A DNA stretch of 45,154 nt from Defluviitaleaceae bacterium. GTDB lineage: Bacteria; Bacillota; Clostridia; Lachnospirales; WQUN01. Shown here in pieces: positions 16,049-24,809 of the stretch (the stretch's first letter is position 1; every line of letters begins with the position of its first letter). The position numbers and the translations under genes were made by a program. The stretch covers positions 1 through 45,154 of the forward strand of contig WQSR01000003.1 of the NCBI GenBank assembly GCA_009787785.1, read 5' to 3'. Under the pieces are notes generated by a model. That model was not told where the DNA came from. It saw only the letters and a list, made by a program, of their open reading frames with translations, and searched no databases.

Positions 16049-17125
16049 ATGGCATATTCGCGGTTTGTTATGCCCATGGCAAGCGAAGCCACGGGCTATG
16101 AATACAAAGGAAGAAAACCCGCCGGGCGTTGCCTGCTGGAAGAACAAAACAGCGTGGGCAAGCTCACCTTGTGGGTGCAGGATTTGCGGCCGCAGGTGCG
16201 CTACGGCGTGTTCATGATTTTTGCCGACGGGGATAAATACGCGGGAATCTCCATCGGCCCCTTGACCGTGGACGAAAAAGGCAAGGCCGAAATGCGCCGC
16301 GCAATAGAGCCCCACTCCCTGCAGGGATTCACGTTGCAAGAAACGGCGGCGGTAGCGGTAATCGCCACCGGAGCCGGGCGGCTGGATGCCCCGCTGTGCG
16401 GATACCGGGGCGAAAGGGTTGCGTGGAAAAGTGGATTCTACGAAAAAACGGCGACCCAACCCGTGCCGGAAGCCCCCGCCCCGAAACCGGAAATCATCCC
16501 TGAACCGGAAGCTCCTCCCGAGATGGAAATCATCCCTGAACCGGAAGCTCCTCCCGAGCCGGAAATCATCCCCGAGCCGGAGCCCCTTCCTGAGCCGGAA
16601 ATCATCCCTGAACCGGAAACTCCTCCCGAGATGGAAATCATCCCCGAGCCGGAAGCCCCTGAAATCATGGACGCCCCCGTCCCTCCCGAGTCCATTCTGA
16701 CCCCGGAGGAAAAAGAAACCCTGACAGAACTTTTCGCGGAAAAAACACCGCCGGCACAAACAAATTCGTTTGTAACCGACGAAATCTTTAAGAATCTGCC
16801 CCCCATCCATCCCTTCTCCGGCGCGAGCAACACAGGCATCCAGTGGGCGCGCTTTACCCCAAAGGATAACATCCCCGCCCCCGACGACAAGCCCGATTTA
16901 TTCAATGCCCCCTTCATCCGCGAAGCCTTCGAAATCTACGGCCATTTCATTTTGGGCATCATGAAGGAAGACGAAGCCACGGAATATATCATCGGAATCC
17001 CCGGCGCATTCAACGCGGAAAACCAGGCGCAGGCGGAGAAACTCGGCTTCTCTGAGTTCAAATGCTTCGAGGACATCCCGCCAGAGGACGATGCCTTCGG
17101 TTATTGGTTAATGTTTGTCGGGTGA
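16049..17125 (+). CDS. Two-domain protein with Pro-Glu repeat linker, unknown
   Basis: 358 residues from ATG 16049, which follows GGTGGAGG. Residues 1-130 are a compact beta-rich domain (for example [19 protein letters not shown] and [20 protein letters not shown]). Residues 145-205 are five imperfect repeats of a 12-residue unit [12 protein letters not shown]. After a linker, residues 280-358 form a conserved-looking terminal domain ([38 protein letters not shown] and [11 protein letters not shown]). There is no signal peptide or membrane helix, so it is probably cytoplasmic or, in a spore-former, possibly a forespore or coat component (speculation). The rigid acidic linker suggests a spacer between two binding domains. 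I do not recognise a named family. Confidence 0.82.
   Translation: MAYSRFVMPMASEATGYEYKGRKPAGRCLLEEQNSVGKLTLWVQDLRPQVRYGVFMIFADGDKYAGISIGPLTVDEKGKAEMRRAIEPHSLQGFTLQETAAVAVIATGAGRLDAPLCGYRGERVAWKSGFYEKTATQPVPEAPAPKPEIIPEPEAPPEMEIIPEPEAPPEPEIIPEPEPLPEPEIIPEPETPPEMEIIPEPEAPEIMDAPVPPESILTPEEKETLTELFAEKTPPAQTNSFVTDEIFKNLPPIHPFSGASNTGIQWARFTPKDNIPAPDDKPDLFNAPFIREAFEIYGHFILGIMKEDEATEYIIGIPGAFNAENQAQAEKLGFSEFKCFEDIPPEDDAFGYWLMFVG
16480..16660 (+). repeat. In-frame repeats encoding [16 protein letters not shown] units
   Basis: Five tandem copies of a roughly 36-bp unit (GAAATCATCCCTGAACCGGA and variants) inside the gene at 16049. Units differ by silent and conservative changes (CCTGAACCG versus CCCGAGCCG), so copy number can change by slippage or recombination without a frameshift. 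Confidence 0.85.
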
Positions 17126-17127
17126 AA

Positions 17128-18819
17128 TCACATAAACACCCAGCCCGGTAGCCACGCCAGCCAGGTTCGCGCAAAGTCGGGGTTTATGGGCCAGCCGGAC
17201 AGCACGGGGTAAAATAAAGCAAACAACGCGAATACCACGCCCGCATAGGCATAGGTAATCGCGTTTTTTTTCACATACCGCATGAAAAACCAGGTGATTA
17301 GCAGTACCACGAAAGGCACGCTGGGGAAATAATGGTAAATGAAGGTGAGCCGCCCCACCAAGGCCCAGGGCAAAAACTGCGCGGCATAGCCCACCAATAA
17401 AAATAGGGGTACGGCGGTTTTAGCCGCATTTTTTTTGATGGACAGCTCCCATACGACTGTGACCACCGCCACCCACGCCGCCACAATGCCAAACCACCAC
17501 ACCGCCGGGTTGCCGAAGGAGGTCATCCCGGCATTGACATAGGGGGATATCCTGTCCACATAAATCCAAATGGGCCAGAGCATCAGCGGCCAGCTCCACC
17601 AGCGCGAAGCGAAGCCATGCTCCGCCACCAGATGGGCGTGGTAGGAAAACATGTGGTATTGGTTATCCCAGGCGGCGCGGAGGCCACCCCCCTGGGCCAA
17701 AATGAAGGGGATATAGGACAGGGTGTAAATCCCCACCGGGAGGGCGATGAAGAAGCCGAAACAGGCAAAAAAGGTAATTTTCGCCAGCCGGGGATTGTGT
17801 TTGTACAAATTATATAGGGCGGGGAAGAAGAGGATGGGCAAGCCCAGCGCGCCGTAGACCCCCTGCCATTTCGAGGCGATGGCCAGCCCCGTCATGGTGC
17901 CGCACAGAGCCAGCCACACCAGGGAACGCCGGGCAAAGCCCGATTTTTCATAGGAAGGGTCGTCGCCGTAGTGCTTCACCTCCCGCACGTAGCCATACAT
18001 GCAAAAATACATGGCCAGCACAAAGAAAGCCACATAGGTATCAATGGTGGCCAGCCGCGTCTGGGTAAAGCGCATGAAATCAAAGGAAAAAATAAAGGCC
18101 GCGAACAAAGCCCAGTTATTCGACTTGAACAGCAACCGGGCGAAGGCATATAAAAGGGGCACCATGAGCACGCCGAACAGCGTCCCCGGCAACCGCCACG
18201 CAAAGGGCGTCATGCCCAGAAAATGCACACTGGCGGCGATGAAATTCTTCCCCATGGGGGGATGGGTGGTTTCGAAGACCCGCAAACGGTGGAGATATTC
18301 ATACCCCGTCCGGGGGTGGTAGATTTCGTCGAAATAGGTACTGTTCATGAAGGAACGCCGTAGGGGAACCAGGCTTTGCTCGTCGGTGAGGGCGGCGGCG
18401 TTGGGGGAGGTGGCAAAGCCTGTCAGCAAGGCTCCGTCCCCGCCGCGAAAGGCAATTTCTTGCAGACGCAAATCCCATCCCGTGGCCGTAAGGGCAACGA
18501 AGCGGGCGGTTATATCCACGGGTATCTTTTCCCAGTAAAATACATTGGCCCTGGTTACACGCTCGAACAGTTGCCAATCCCCGCCGACATTGGCATACCA
18601 TAGGGTGAAGCCCTGGTCATGCCGCGCACCCATGCGGAACTGGATGGCGGAGAGCTGTATCGCTTCCCCGAAGTCGAAGAAGGCGTGCTCTCCCTGCTGG
18701 GGCACCCAGGAAGTCTGGGGGGCCGCCCGGTCGCCCAGACGCGCAAAGGATAATACACCCACCGCCAAGGTTAAAAAAATAATCCCCAGCCAATGGCTAT
18801 GGGTCATTCTTTCTGACAT
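17128..18819 (-). CDS. Protein O-mannosyltransferase family (GT39) glycosyltransferase with inserted discoidin-like domain
   Basis: 563 residues from ATG 18819 behind GGGGGTG. A first membrane helix (about 8-25) is followed by an outside beta domain (about 40-140) resembling an F5/8 type C fold (DFGEAIQLSAIQFRM, then TARFVALTATGWDLRLQEIAF). Next come the GT39 hallmarks: STYFDEIYHPRTGYEYL with the Asp-Glu pair, ETTHPPMGKNFIA, and TRLATIDTYVAFFVLAMY, in a polytopic body of about ten helices. Such enzymes move a sugar from a polyprenyl-phosphate carrier to a protein or glycan outside the membrane. It overlaps the preceding glycosyltransferase gene by 16 bp. Substrate and sugar are not determinable from sequence. 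Confidence 0.88.
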   Translation of the reverse strand: MSERMTHSHWLGIIFLTLAVGVLSFARLGDRAAPQTSWVPQQGEHAFFDFGEAIQLSAIQFRMGARHDQGFTLWYANVGGDWQLFERVTRANVFYWEKIPVDITARFVALTATGWDLRLQEIAFRGGDGALLTGFATSPNAAALTDEQSLVPLRRSFMNSTYFDEIYHPRTGYEYLHRLRVFETTHPPMGKNFIAASVHFLGMTPFAWRLPGTLFGVLMVPLLYAFARLLFKSNNWALFAAFIFSFDFMRFTQTRLATIDTYVAFFVLAMYFCMYGYVREVKHYGDDPSYEKSGFARRSLVWLALCGTMTGLAIASKWQGVYGALGLPILFFPALYNLYKHNPRLAKITFFACFGFFIALPVGIYTLSYIPFILAQGGGLRAAWDNQYHMFSYHAHLVAEHGFASRWWSWPLMLWPIWIYVDRISPYVNAGMTSFGNPAVWWFGIVAAWVAVVTVVWELSIKKNAAKTAVPLFLLVGYAAQFLPWALVGRLTFIYHYFPSVPFVVLLITWFFMRYVKKNAITYAYAGVVFALFALFYPVLSGWPINPDFARTWLAWLPGWVFM

Positions 18820-20033
18820 CTGCACCCCCAGCAAAAAATCAGCACCAGCCCCGCCGCCGCCGCCATATTCGCCCAGGCTACAGGCATCATGTACCGCTCA
18901 AGAACGGAAAAATCCCACCCGGCGTGGTAGGTGCGCAGCACCGCCATGCAATTGACGAAAAAGGTGGCGCACACGGCGGCAAACAAGGCAAAGGTATACC
19001 AGCGCGGCTTCTCCATGAAATATAATAACAAAAATAGCATCGCCGGGAAAAGGTATCGCTCATGCATCTTCACCGAGAACACGAAAACCAGCACGAACAC
19101 CCCCGCCACGATGAGCCAGTACTGCCCCCCGCCCCGCCGCCGGTCGGCCTCCAGTGCCGCCATGGCCGCGACAATAATCACCACGGCAATGACCACCCCC
19201 CACACCCCGTGAGTGAGCCCAAGAAATTCCGCGTCCAGTGGCCGCCAGTTGCGCCCCGCCGCCGCCCAAAGGTTAAATGCGTTCACACTGCCGAAATTGT
19301 AGGCGTCCAGCCCGCCCCAAAACTGCCGGAACACGGGCATATAGTTAAATCCCTGGGCAAAGGGGAAGGCCATGGCCAGCATCCCACATACCGCTACGAG
19401 GATGTATAAGCCCAGCCGTTTCAGCTCCGGCCAGGCGAAGCCGGCCCGCCGCCAATGGTCAATGGCCGAGTACAGATATACCGGCCCCAGGAACAGGGAC
19501 TGGGGCTTTATCAGAATCGCCACCCCATACAAAACATAAGCCGCCAGCAAACGTTGCCGGCGCAGAAATACCAAGGATATAAACAAGGGCAGGAGGAATA
19601 CGGATTCCACCTGCCCCCATACGCTGGAAATCAAAAGCACCGCCGGGTTGAACACCCACAAGGCGGCAAACAGCCACGGGAAGCGCGATGTTTTGCGCCC
19701 GTAACGGAAGATGGCATATCCGATGGCCACATCCGCCAGCATGGCCGGTAAAAATGTGAAGAAATTGAAGATGGGGCTCAGCAATTCCCATTCGAATAAG
19801 GCGCGCATCACCCCCAGCACAGCCAGTACATACAAAAACCCCGGCGGGTAATCCGACCACATGCCGCTGGTGTAAAATCCGCTCAGCCCGTAAGCGGCCA
19901 GCTGTGTCGCCCATATTTGAAAGGTGCGTATGTCGTTGGCGAACATGAAATCAATGAAAAAGAACGCCAAAAGACGCACCAGCAAGCCCGCCACCAAGAC
20001 CAGAAGTAGCCCCAGCGTTGCCCGTGGGTTCAT
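18804..20033 (-). CDS. Polytopic membrane glycosyltransferase (GT-C, GT87/PIG-V-like)
   Basis: 409 residues with about ten membrane helices. The first outside loop carries the GT-C acidic signature FANDIRTFQIWATQLA, followed by WSDYPPGFLYVLAVLG. Further conserved pieces are VFNPAVLLISSVWGQVESVFLL, GVAILIKPQSLFLGPVYLY and FSVKMHERYLFPAMLFLLLY. These are typical of polyprenyl-phosphate-dependent mannosyl- or related transferases. It starts 3 bp after gltX and overlaps the GT39 gene, so gltX and both transferases form one unit. Probably both GT-C enzymes work on one surface glycan or glycoprotein (inference). Confidence 0.8.
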   Translation of the reverse strand: MNPRATLGLLLVLVAGLLVRLLAFFFIDFMFANDIRTFQIWATQLAAYGLSGFYTSGMWSDYPPGFLYVLAVLGVMRALFEWELLSPIFNFFTFLPAMLADVAIGYAIFRYGRKTSRFPWLFAALWVFNPAVLLISSVWGQVESVFLLPLFISLVFLRRQRLLAAYVLYGVAILIKPQSLFLGPVYLYSAIDHWRRAGFAWPELKRLGLYILVAVCGMLAMAFPFAQGFNYMPVFRQFWGGLDAYNFGSVNAFNLWAAAGRNWRPLDAEFLGLTHGVWGVVIAVVIIVAAMAALEADRRRGGGQYWLIVAGVFVLVFVFSVKMHERYLFPAMLFLLLYFMEKPRWYTFALFAAVCATFFVNCMAVLRTYHAGWDFSVLERYMMPVAWANMAAAAGLVLIFCWGCRCQKE

Positions 20034-20036
20034 GTG

Positions 20037-21482
20037 TTATTTCACCGCTGGGGTGAGTTTCTCTATCCCGATGTCCAGCCGCCGCAGGGTTTCCTCCTTG
20101 GAGAGCAGGCGCACCATGTCCAGGGCACCGCAGGGGGTGGCGGGCATCCCGGAGAGGGCCGTGCGCAAGGACCATAACAGCTGTCCCTTGCCCAGACCCG
20201 AGGCCGCCATGGCTTCCGCCACCGCTTTTTCCCCATCGGCAAGGCGGGAAAAAGCCTCCCGGAACGCCGTCAATGCCCCCAGGGCGACTTCCGGGTCGGT
20301 TTTCATTTTCGCGTGGGTGTATAATTCGATATCGTATGCCGGCAGGGTAAAGAAAAAATCCACCATGGGCACAATCTCCCGGGGGAAGGCCAGGCGGGGC
20401 TGGGCCATGTCCGCCAGGGCGTGAATGTCGGGGAGGAAGTCCCTGCCCGGTTTTTTTGCGGCTTCATCCAAAAAAGGTATGACCAAGGCATGGAATTTTT
20501 CGCGCTTCATTTTTTTGATATGCTCACTGTTCATCCAGGTGAGCTTTTTTATGTCAAAAGTCGATGGCGACTTGCTGATGTGGGCCGGGTCGAATATTTT
20601 TTCCAGCTCGGGCAAGGTGAATATCTCGTGATGGGCGTGGGCACCGGCGGGGCTCCAGCCCAGCAGAGCCACGTAATTGATTATGGCCTCGGGCAGGAAC
20701 CCCGCCTCCAGCATGTCTATAATCGAGGCCGCCCCGTGCCGCTTGGAAATCTTTTGCCCCTCTTCGTTTTGCAACAGCGGCAAATGGACGAACACGGGCA
20801 TGGGCCAGCCCAAAGCCTCGTAGAGCAACACGTATTTCGGCGTGGAGGTAATATATTCACAGCCCCGCACCACGTGGGTGATGGCCATGTGATGGTCGTC
20901 CACCACATTGGCGAAATTGTAGGTGGGCATCCCGTCGGATTTAATCAGGATTTGGTCTTCCATTTCCTTGTTTTCGATGGCGATTTCCCCGAAAACCGTA
21001 TCCCGGAAGGCCGTGCGCCCCTCGGGGATACGCTGGCGTATCACGTAAGCTGTGCCCGCCTCCAGCCGCTGTTTTATTTCCTCCGGCGAGAGGGCCAGGC
21101 AATGGCGGTCGTATTTCTTCAAGCCGCGTTCGTCGGCCAGGCTGTCCAGCCGCTCCTTTTCGCAGAAGCAAAAATACGCTTTGCCCCCCTCCACCAGCTC
21201 CAACGCGTGGGGCAGGTAGGAAGCCTTACGCTGGCTCTGTATATAGGGGCCGTAATCGCCGCCCACCAGAGGCCCCTCGTCATAGCGGAGGCCCGTGCGG
21301 CGCAGGGTCTTGTAGATGGCTTCTTCCGCGCCCTCCACGTACCGCTGGCGGTCGGTGTCCTCCAGCCGCAAAATAAAAACGCCCCCCTCCCGCTTGGCAA
21401 TCAGATACTCATAGAGGGCGGAGCGTAAATTACCAATCGTCATATACCCCGTAGGGCTGGGCGCGTAGCGCGAGCGAACCAT
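20037..21482 (-). CDS. gltX: Glutamyl-tRNA synthetase with TIGN in place of HIGH
   Basis: 481 residues from ATG 21482, which follows AAAGGGG; an upstream in-frame start at 21503 has no better site. Charges tRNAGlu, and in most Bacillota also tRNAGln. The class I signature reads APSPTGYMTIGNLRSALY: T15-I-G-N18 where most GltX have H-I/V-G. The KMSKS loop is K244-ISKR-H249. A Cys set C105-x-C107...C128 resembles the zinc-binding insert. The anticodon-binding C-terminus (about 310-481) is present and of normal size. The promoter is at 21506-21534. Confidence 0.95.
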   Translation of the reverse strand: MVRSRYAPSPTGYMTIGNLRSALYEYLIAKREGGVFILRLEDTDRQRYVEGAEEAIYKTLRRTGLRYDEGPLVGGDYGPYIQSQRKASYLPHALELVEGGKAYFCFCEKERLDSLADERGLKKYDRHCLALSPEEIKQRLEAGTAYVIRQRIPEGRTAFRDTVFGEIAIENKEMEDQILIKSDGMPTYNFANVVDDHHMAITHVVRGCEYITSTPKYVLLYEALGWPMPVFVHLPLLQNEEGQKISKRHGAASIIDMLEAGFLPEAIINYVALLGWSPAGAHAHHEIFTLPELEKIFDPAHISKSPSTFDIKKLTWMNSEHIKKMKREKFHALVIPFLDEAAKKPGRDFLPDIHALADMAQPRLAFPREIVPMVDFFFTLPAYDIELYTHAKMKTDPEVALGALTAFREAFSRLADGEKAVAEAMAASGLGKGQLLWSLRTALSGMPATPCGALDMVRLLSKEETLRRLDIGIEKLTPAVK

Positions 21483-21505
21483 AAAAAAACCCCTTTCCGC
21501 CAAAC

Positions 21506-21534
21506 ATCTTAACAGATTGTTTATTTTTCATCAA
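21506..21534 (-). promoter_or_regulatory. gltX operon promoter
   Basis: TTGATG (21534-21529), 17-bp spacer, TAAGAT (21511-21506) on the minus strand, 23 bp before the gltX start. No T-box or other long leader is present. Confidence 0.6.
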
Positions 21535-21553
21535 ATCCGGCAACAATCCCCCC

Positions 21554-22816
21554 ATGAAGACCCTTTTCCTCTTGCTCCTCCTTTTTTTATCCGGTTGCGC
21601 GGCGGATACCCCCTCCCCCTTTGTAGGTACGCCGCGCCGCCGGACTTTAGAAGTGGCACACACAGACGCAACAAAGGATACCGAAGCCTCACCCATTGCC
21701 TTCTCGGTGCTGTTCCCCCAGGCGGGGGCCACGGCCTTGGCCTTGCACGAGCCCGCCGAGGGCGCGTATCTTGGGGCCTGGCTTTCCCCGGACATAAGCC
21801 ACATCACCCTGCGCAGTTTTGGCAACCTGGCCGAGAAGCCCCACGCCCTCTTTGCCTATGAAATGGTGCTGGGGGAGGAAATACCCATCACATGGATTCT
21901 GCACGCGATGGCGGCCGACGCCGCGCCGCTTTTTTATTTGCGCCCGAAGGAATATACCTTTGCCGGGGGCTTTCCCGTAAATGAGCTCATTGACCTGGCC
22001 CGCGCCTTGGGTGGCTATAACATACCCATGTTCCTCGCCTTTTTCCCGCTGGAAAGCGGCCACGACATGACCCCGGAGGTATATGTCAATCTGTTCCGGC
22101 TGGCGCGGATACTGTTCCGTACCTACGCGCCCCAGGTGGCCTTCGTATGGCTCCCGCCGGAAGGGCAAACCGACGCCACCCCCCTGCATCCCTTCTATCC
22201 CGGCCACGATGTGGTGGACTGGGTGGGCGTGCCCGCGCTGGCGTTGCGGGAGCCGGAGGGACTGGGCGAATCTATTTTGAGTGCCATCGCCCCCTTTCAC
22301 CAAAGCTTCCAGCGGCACAAGCCCATTATGCTTTTGCCCGTGGGGGTCAGCCATTTCTCCCGGGTGGACTACACCTATCGTATCAGCGAGGCGGCCCAAG
22401 AGCTGAAGCGGGTATATGCGGGCCTGGCCGGCTTCCCCCGGGTGAAGGCCGTGGTATACCGCGACGCATTCCGGGTGGGCCCGCGCTGGGACGACATCAG
22501 CCTAACCCGGGAAAGGGAATTGATGCTGGCCTACGCCTACGCCGTGGGCTGTGGGCATTTCCTTTCCGCCCTATGCAACGCGCCTCACCCCCCCCACGCA
22601 CCCCCCCGCCGGTGGCTGCGCTCGGCCTTTCACGGATATTACTACGACGGGGACTTCTTCGTGGACATGGAAACCCTCACGTCGGAGCTGTCCATTTCCC
22701 GCCCCAGCGCGCCCACAATGATAAACGGACAGCCCTTCGCCAGCGTCAGCCGCCTTTCGCCGGAAATCACCACAGATACCCAGCGGCGCATTATTTTTAT
22801 ACACCTTCCCTCCTAG
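21554..22816 (+). CDS. Lipoprotein with glycoside-hydrolase-like (GH26-like) fold
   Basis: 420 residues. A lipoprotein signal ends in the lipobox LSGC (Cys15), so the mature protein is membrane-tethered outside the cell. The body contains AYLGAWLSPDISHITLRSF, NIPMFLAFFPLESGHDM, ARILFRTYAPQVAFVWLPPEG and YPGHDVVDWVGVPALAL. The order of these resembles GH26-like (beta/alpha)8 proteins, where YPG-x5-DWVG is a common strand motif. I could not place the two catalytic Glu residues with confidence, so enzymatic activity is uncertain. No ribosome binding site is visible ahead of ATG 21554; a run of C separates it from possible promoter boxes. It diverges from gltX across 71 bp. Confidence 0.68.
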   Translation: MKTLFLLLLLFLSGCAADTPSPFVGTPRRRTLEVAHTDATKDTEASPIAFSVLFPQAGATALALHEPAEGAYLGAWLSPDISHITLRSFGNLAEKPHALFAYEMVLGEEIPITWILHAMAADAAPLFYLRPKEYTFAGGFPVNELIDLARALGGYNIPMFLAFFPLESGHDMTPEVYVNLFRLARILFRTYAPQVAFVWLPPEGQTDATPLHPFYPGHDVVDWVGVPALALREPEGLGESILSAIAPFHQSFQRHKPIMLLPVGVSHFSRVDYTYRISEAAQELKRVYAGLAGFPRVKAVVYRDAFRVGPRWDDISLTRERELMLAYAYAVGCGHFLSALCNAPHPPHAPPRRWLRSAFHGYYYDGDFFVDMETLTSELSISRPSAPTMINGQPFASVSRLSPEITTDTQRRIIFIHLPS

Positions 22817-22875
22817 GACAAACTGTGCTACACTGCCCGTGTTATCCAAAATATGGAGAATCAGAGGAGGCCCTC

Positions 22876-23715
22876 ATGCAAAATGGTATTGTGGTGGACA
22901 GCGGTTGCGATGTGGACCGGAAGCACATCGAAAGCGAAACCTGCACCATCAGTTACGTACCCCTCAATTTGCAAGTGGAAGAAATGGTGTACCACGACGA
23001 CGAAGCCCTGAACCTGGACGAATACCTGGCCCACATGGAGGCCAGCACCCAGGGGGTTAAAACCTCCGCGCCTTCGCCGGGGATGTTTGTGGAGCGGTTT
23101 GGCCTGGCGGACAATATCTTTGCCGTCACCCTCTCCAGCAAGCTGAGTGCCACCTACCAGAGCGCGGTTACAGCCAAGCGCATGTACTTAGACGAGTACG
23201 GGAAAAAGTTCATCCATATCTTCGACAGCCTTTCCGCCTCCGTGGGGGAGGGCGTCATCGCCATGAAAATCGCCGAGCTCCTAAAAAACGGCATCCCCAA
23301 CACGGATATCGTGGAGCAGGTCAACCAGTTCATGGGCGGGATGCGCACCTATTTCATCCTGGACAAATTCGATAATCTGGTGAAAACCGGCCGCATCAAC
23401 CCCTACATCGCCAGAATCGCTTCCTTCCTGGGCATCAAGCCCATCTGCGCCGACCAAAACGGCGAAATCAAAATGCTGGATAAGGCCCGGGGCTACACCA
23501 AGTCCATGAAACGCCTGGTGGAAATCATCAAGGCCAACACCCCCGACATCGAATCCCGCATCATCTCCATTACCCATGTCAAAGCCATAGAAAAAGCCCT
23601 CGCGCTGAAGGACGAGCTCCTCCATCAGCTAAGGGCCAGGGACGTGCTAATCCAGGAATGCCGGGGCGTGACCACCACCTACGCCAACCGGGGTGGGGTG
23701 GTAGTGGCGTTGTGA
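22876..23715 (+). CDS. DegV family fatty-acid-binding protein
   Basis: 279 residues from ATG 22876 behind GAGGAGG; the longer open frame running from 22147 overlaps the lipoprotein gene and is an artefact. DegV (FakB-like) proteins bind a fatty acid for presentation to the kinase FakA. Seen are IVVDSGCDVD at the N-terminus, VKTSAPSPGMFVE with the lipid-carboxylate Ser/Thr region, VTLSSKLSATYQSAV, and the domain 2 segment LDNLVKTGRI-like FDNLVKTGRINPYIARIASFLGIKPI. Family length is normal. No fakA is in the window. Confidence 0.92.
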   Translation: MQNGIVVDSGCDVDRKHIESETCTISYVPLNLQVEEMVYHDDEALNLDEYLAHMEASTQGVKTSAPSPGMFVERFGLADNIFAVTLSSKLSATYQSAVTAKRMYLDEYGKKFIHIFDSLSASVGEGVIAMKIAELLKNGIPNTDIVEQVNQFMGGMRTYFILDKFDNLVKTGRINPYIARIASFLGIKPICADQNGEIKMLDKARGYTKSMKRLVEIIKANTPDIESRIISITHVKAIEKALALKDELLHQLRARDVLIQECRGVTTTYANRGGVVVAL

Positions 23716-23725
23716 TTTTAATCTT

Positions 23726-24796
23726 TTAAGGTATCGAAATGCGCTGACCGTCTATAACAATCGCCGTGACATCCGAAATATTAATGGGTGCTTGCGTTTC
23801 CCAGTTTATAGTGACACTTATCTCACCGGTCACTTCCATAAATTCAGCAACGGTTGTAGCGGTGGCGTCCCAAGGCGTGTGCGTAATCTCCCCATCAATT
23901 ATCGTAGTAGCACCGGGTCTCGTTAAAGGACGCATGGGCAAATATTCCCCGTCGCGCATAATGGGACCGTAGCTCATACTGCCACCTACTGCAACCAGGG
24001 GGACTAACCCGCCGGAGGTTTCCGCATACACTTCCTGCCGCAGAGCAAACGGAGCAAAAAAATCATCATCGCTGGGCACGGCAAAGGTGCCCTCCATTGC
24101 CAAGCCTAGCGGTGTGAGGACCATGCGTTCAATTAAAATGACATCGCATAGCATAAATGCATGGGTGACGACCGCGATATTTCCCATGGCGGTGTCCCCT
24201 GTGTATGCGGTAAGCCGCCAATTCCCGGCTATGGGCTCGGCAGGATAAAAGACGAGGGTATCCACGACCAATGTAAGCGGGTTGGGTATTTCCTCGTTGG
24301 TGGCAAATCTGATTTCTAAATATGCGGTGTTGCTTGCAACATCGAAGTACAGCAGGTCTTGGCTCATACTGCCGCTACCCATTTCTTCGATGTAAAAAAG
24401 GTGCAGACCCGGCCACCAATCCATGTCCAAACGGTTCGCGTCGGTCAGTTCCGTTACAGACAGATATACAATCGCCATACCTTCAAAGCTTTGCGCGCCT
24501 ATGACGCTCATGCGTATCCCTTCATTTTCGGAATACACCATAACGGGCGCAACAATATCGGCAAAGCACGGGTTGAAGCGTTGTACAAACCAGTCAAAGC
24601 CCCCGGCCGCCGCAAATACAGTTGTGGATACGGCAAACAACATTGCCAGCGCGGCAACCACAGGGACAAATCTTTTTAACCCTACTGTATTTCCTGACGC
24701 ATAGGAAGCGGCTTGCCTGTGGCAGTTGCTCCGCACTTTTTCAACGTCCGGCATTTCGTCGCGGAGGATATGATTGATTACTTCGTGTCCTTTCAT
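23726..24796 (-). CDS. Membrane anti-sigma-like protein (DUF4179-like)
   Basis: 356 residues starting 13 bp after the sigma-factor stop. A 40-residue cytoplasmic N-terminus (KGHEVINHILRDEMPDVEKV) precedes one membrane helix (about 42-64, FVPVVAALAMLFAVSTTVFAA). The outside part contains GFDWFVQRFNPCFADIVAPV and VYSENEGIRMSVIGAQSFEGMAIVYLSVTEL, then several beta-rich segments. This layout and pairing are typical of anti-sigma factors of the DUF4179 group found with Firmicutes ECF sigma factors. The first domain would hold the sigma factor and the outside part sense the envelope (inference). It ends 10 bp from the convergent degV-like gene. Confidence 0.78.
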   Translation of the reverse strand: MKGHEVINHILRDEMPDVEKVRSNCHRQAASYASGNTVGLKRFVPVVAALAMLFAVSTTVFAAAGGFDWFVQRFNPCFADIVAPVMVYSENEGIRMSVIGAQSFEGMAIVYLSVTELTDANRLDMDWWPGLHLFYIEEMGSGSMSQDLLYFDVASNTAYLEIRFATNEEIPNPLTLVVDTLVFYPAEPIAGNWRLTAYTGDTAMGNIAVVTHAFMLCDVILIERMVLTPLGLAMEGTFAVPSDDDFFAPFALRQEVYAETSGGLVPLVAVGGSMSYGPIMRDGEYLPMRPLTRPGATTIIDGEITHTPWDATATTVAEFMEVTGEISVTINWETQAPINISDVTAIVIDGQRISIP

Positions 24797-24809
24797 ACAT
24801 ACACCTCTT

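Noticed and set aside
16480..16660. Possible CRISPR array
   Set aside because: Regular repeats are in frame, contiguous without unique spacers, and encode a Pro-Glu linker.
15839..16810. 323-codon minus-strand frame with Arg-Phe-Gly repeats
   Set aside because: The repeats are the complement of the Pro-Glu repeats in the plus-strand gene; no independent support.
20421..21428. 335-codon frame antisense to gltX
   Set aside because: Lies wholly over gltX, no ribosome site, His/Gln/Gly-rich composition typical of an antisense shadow.
22147..22875. N-terminal extension of the DegV frame
   Set aside because: Overlaps the lipoprotein gene in another frame; ATG 22876 has GAGGAGG and matches the DegV N-terminus.
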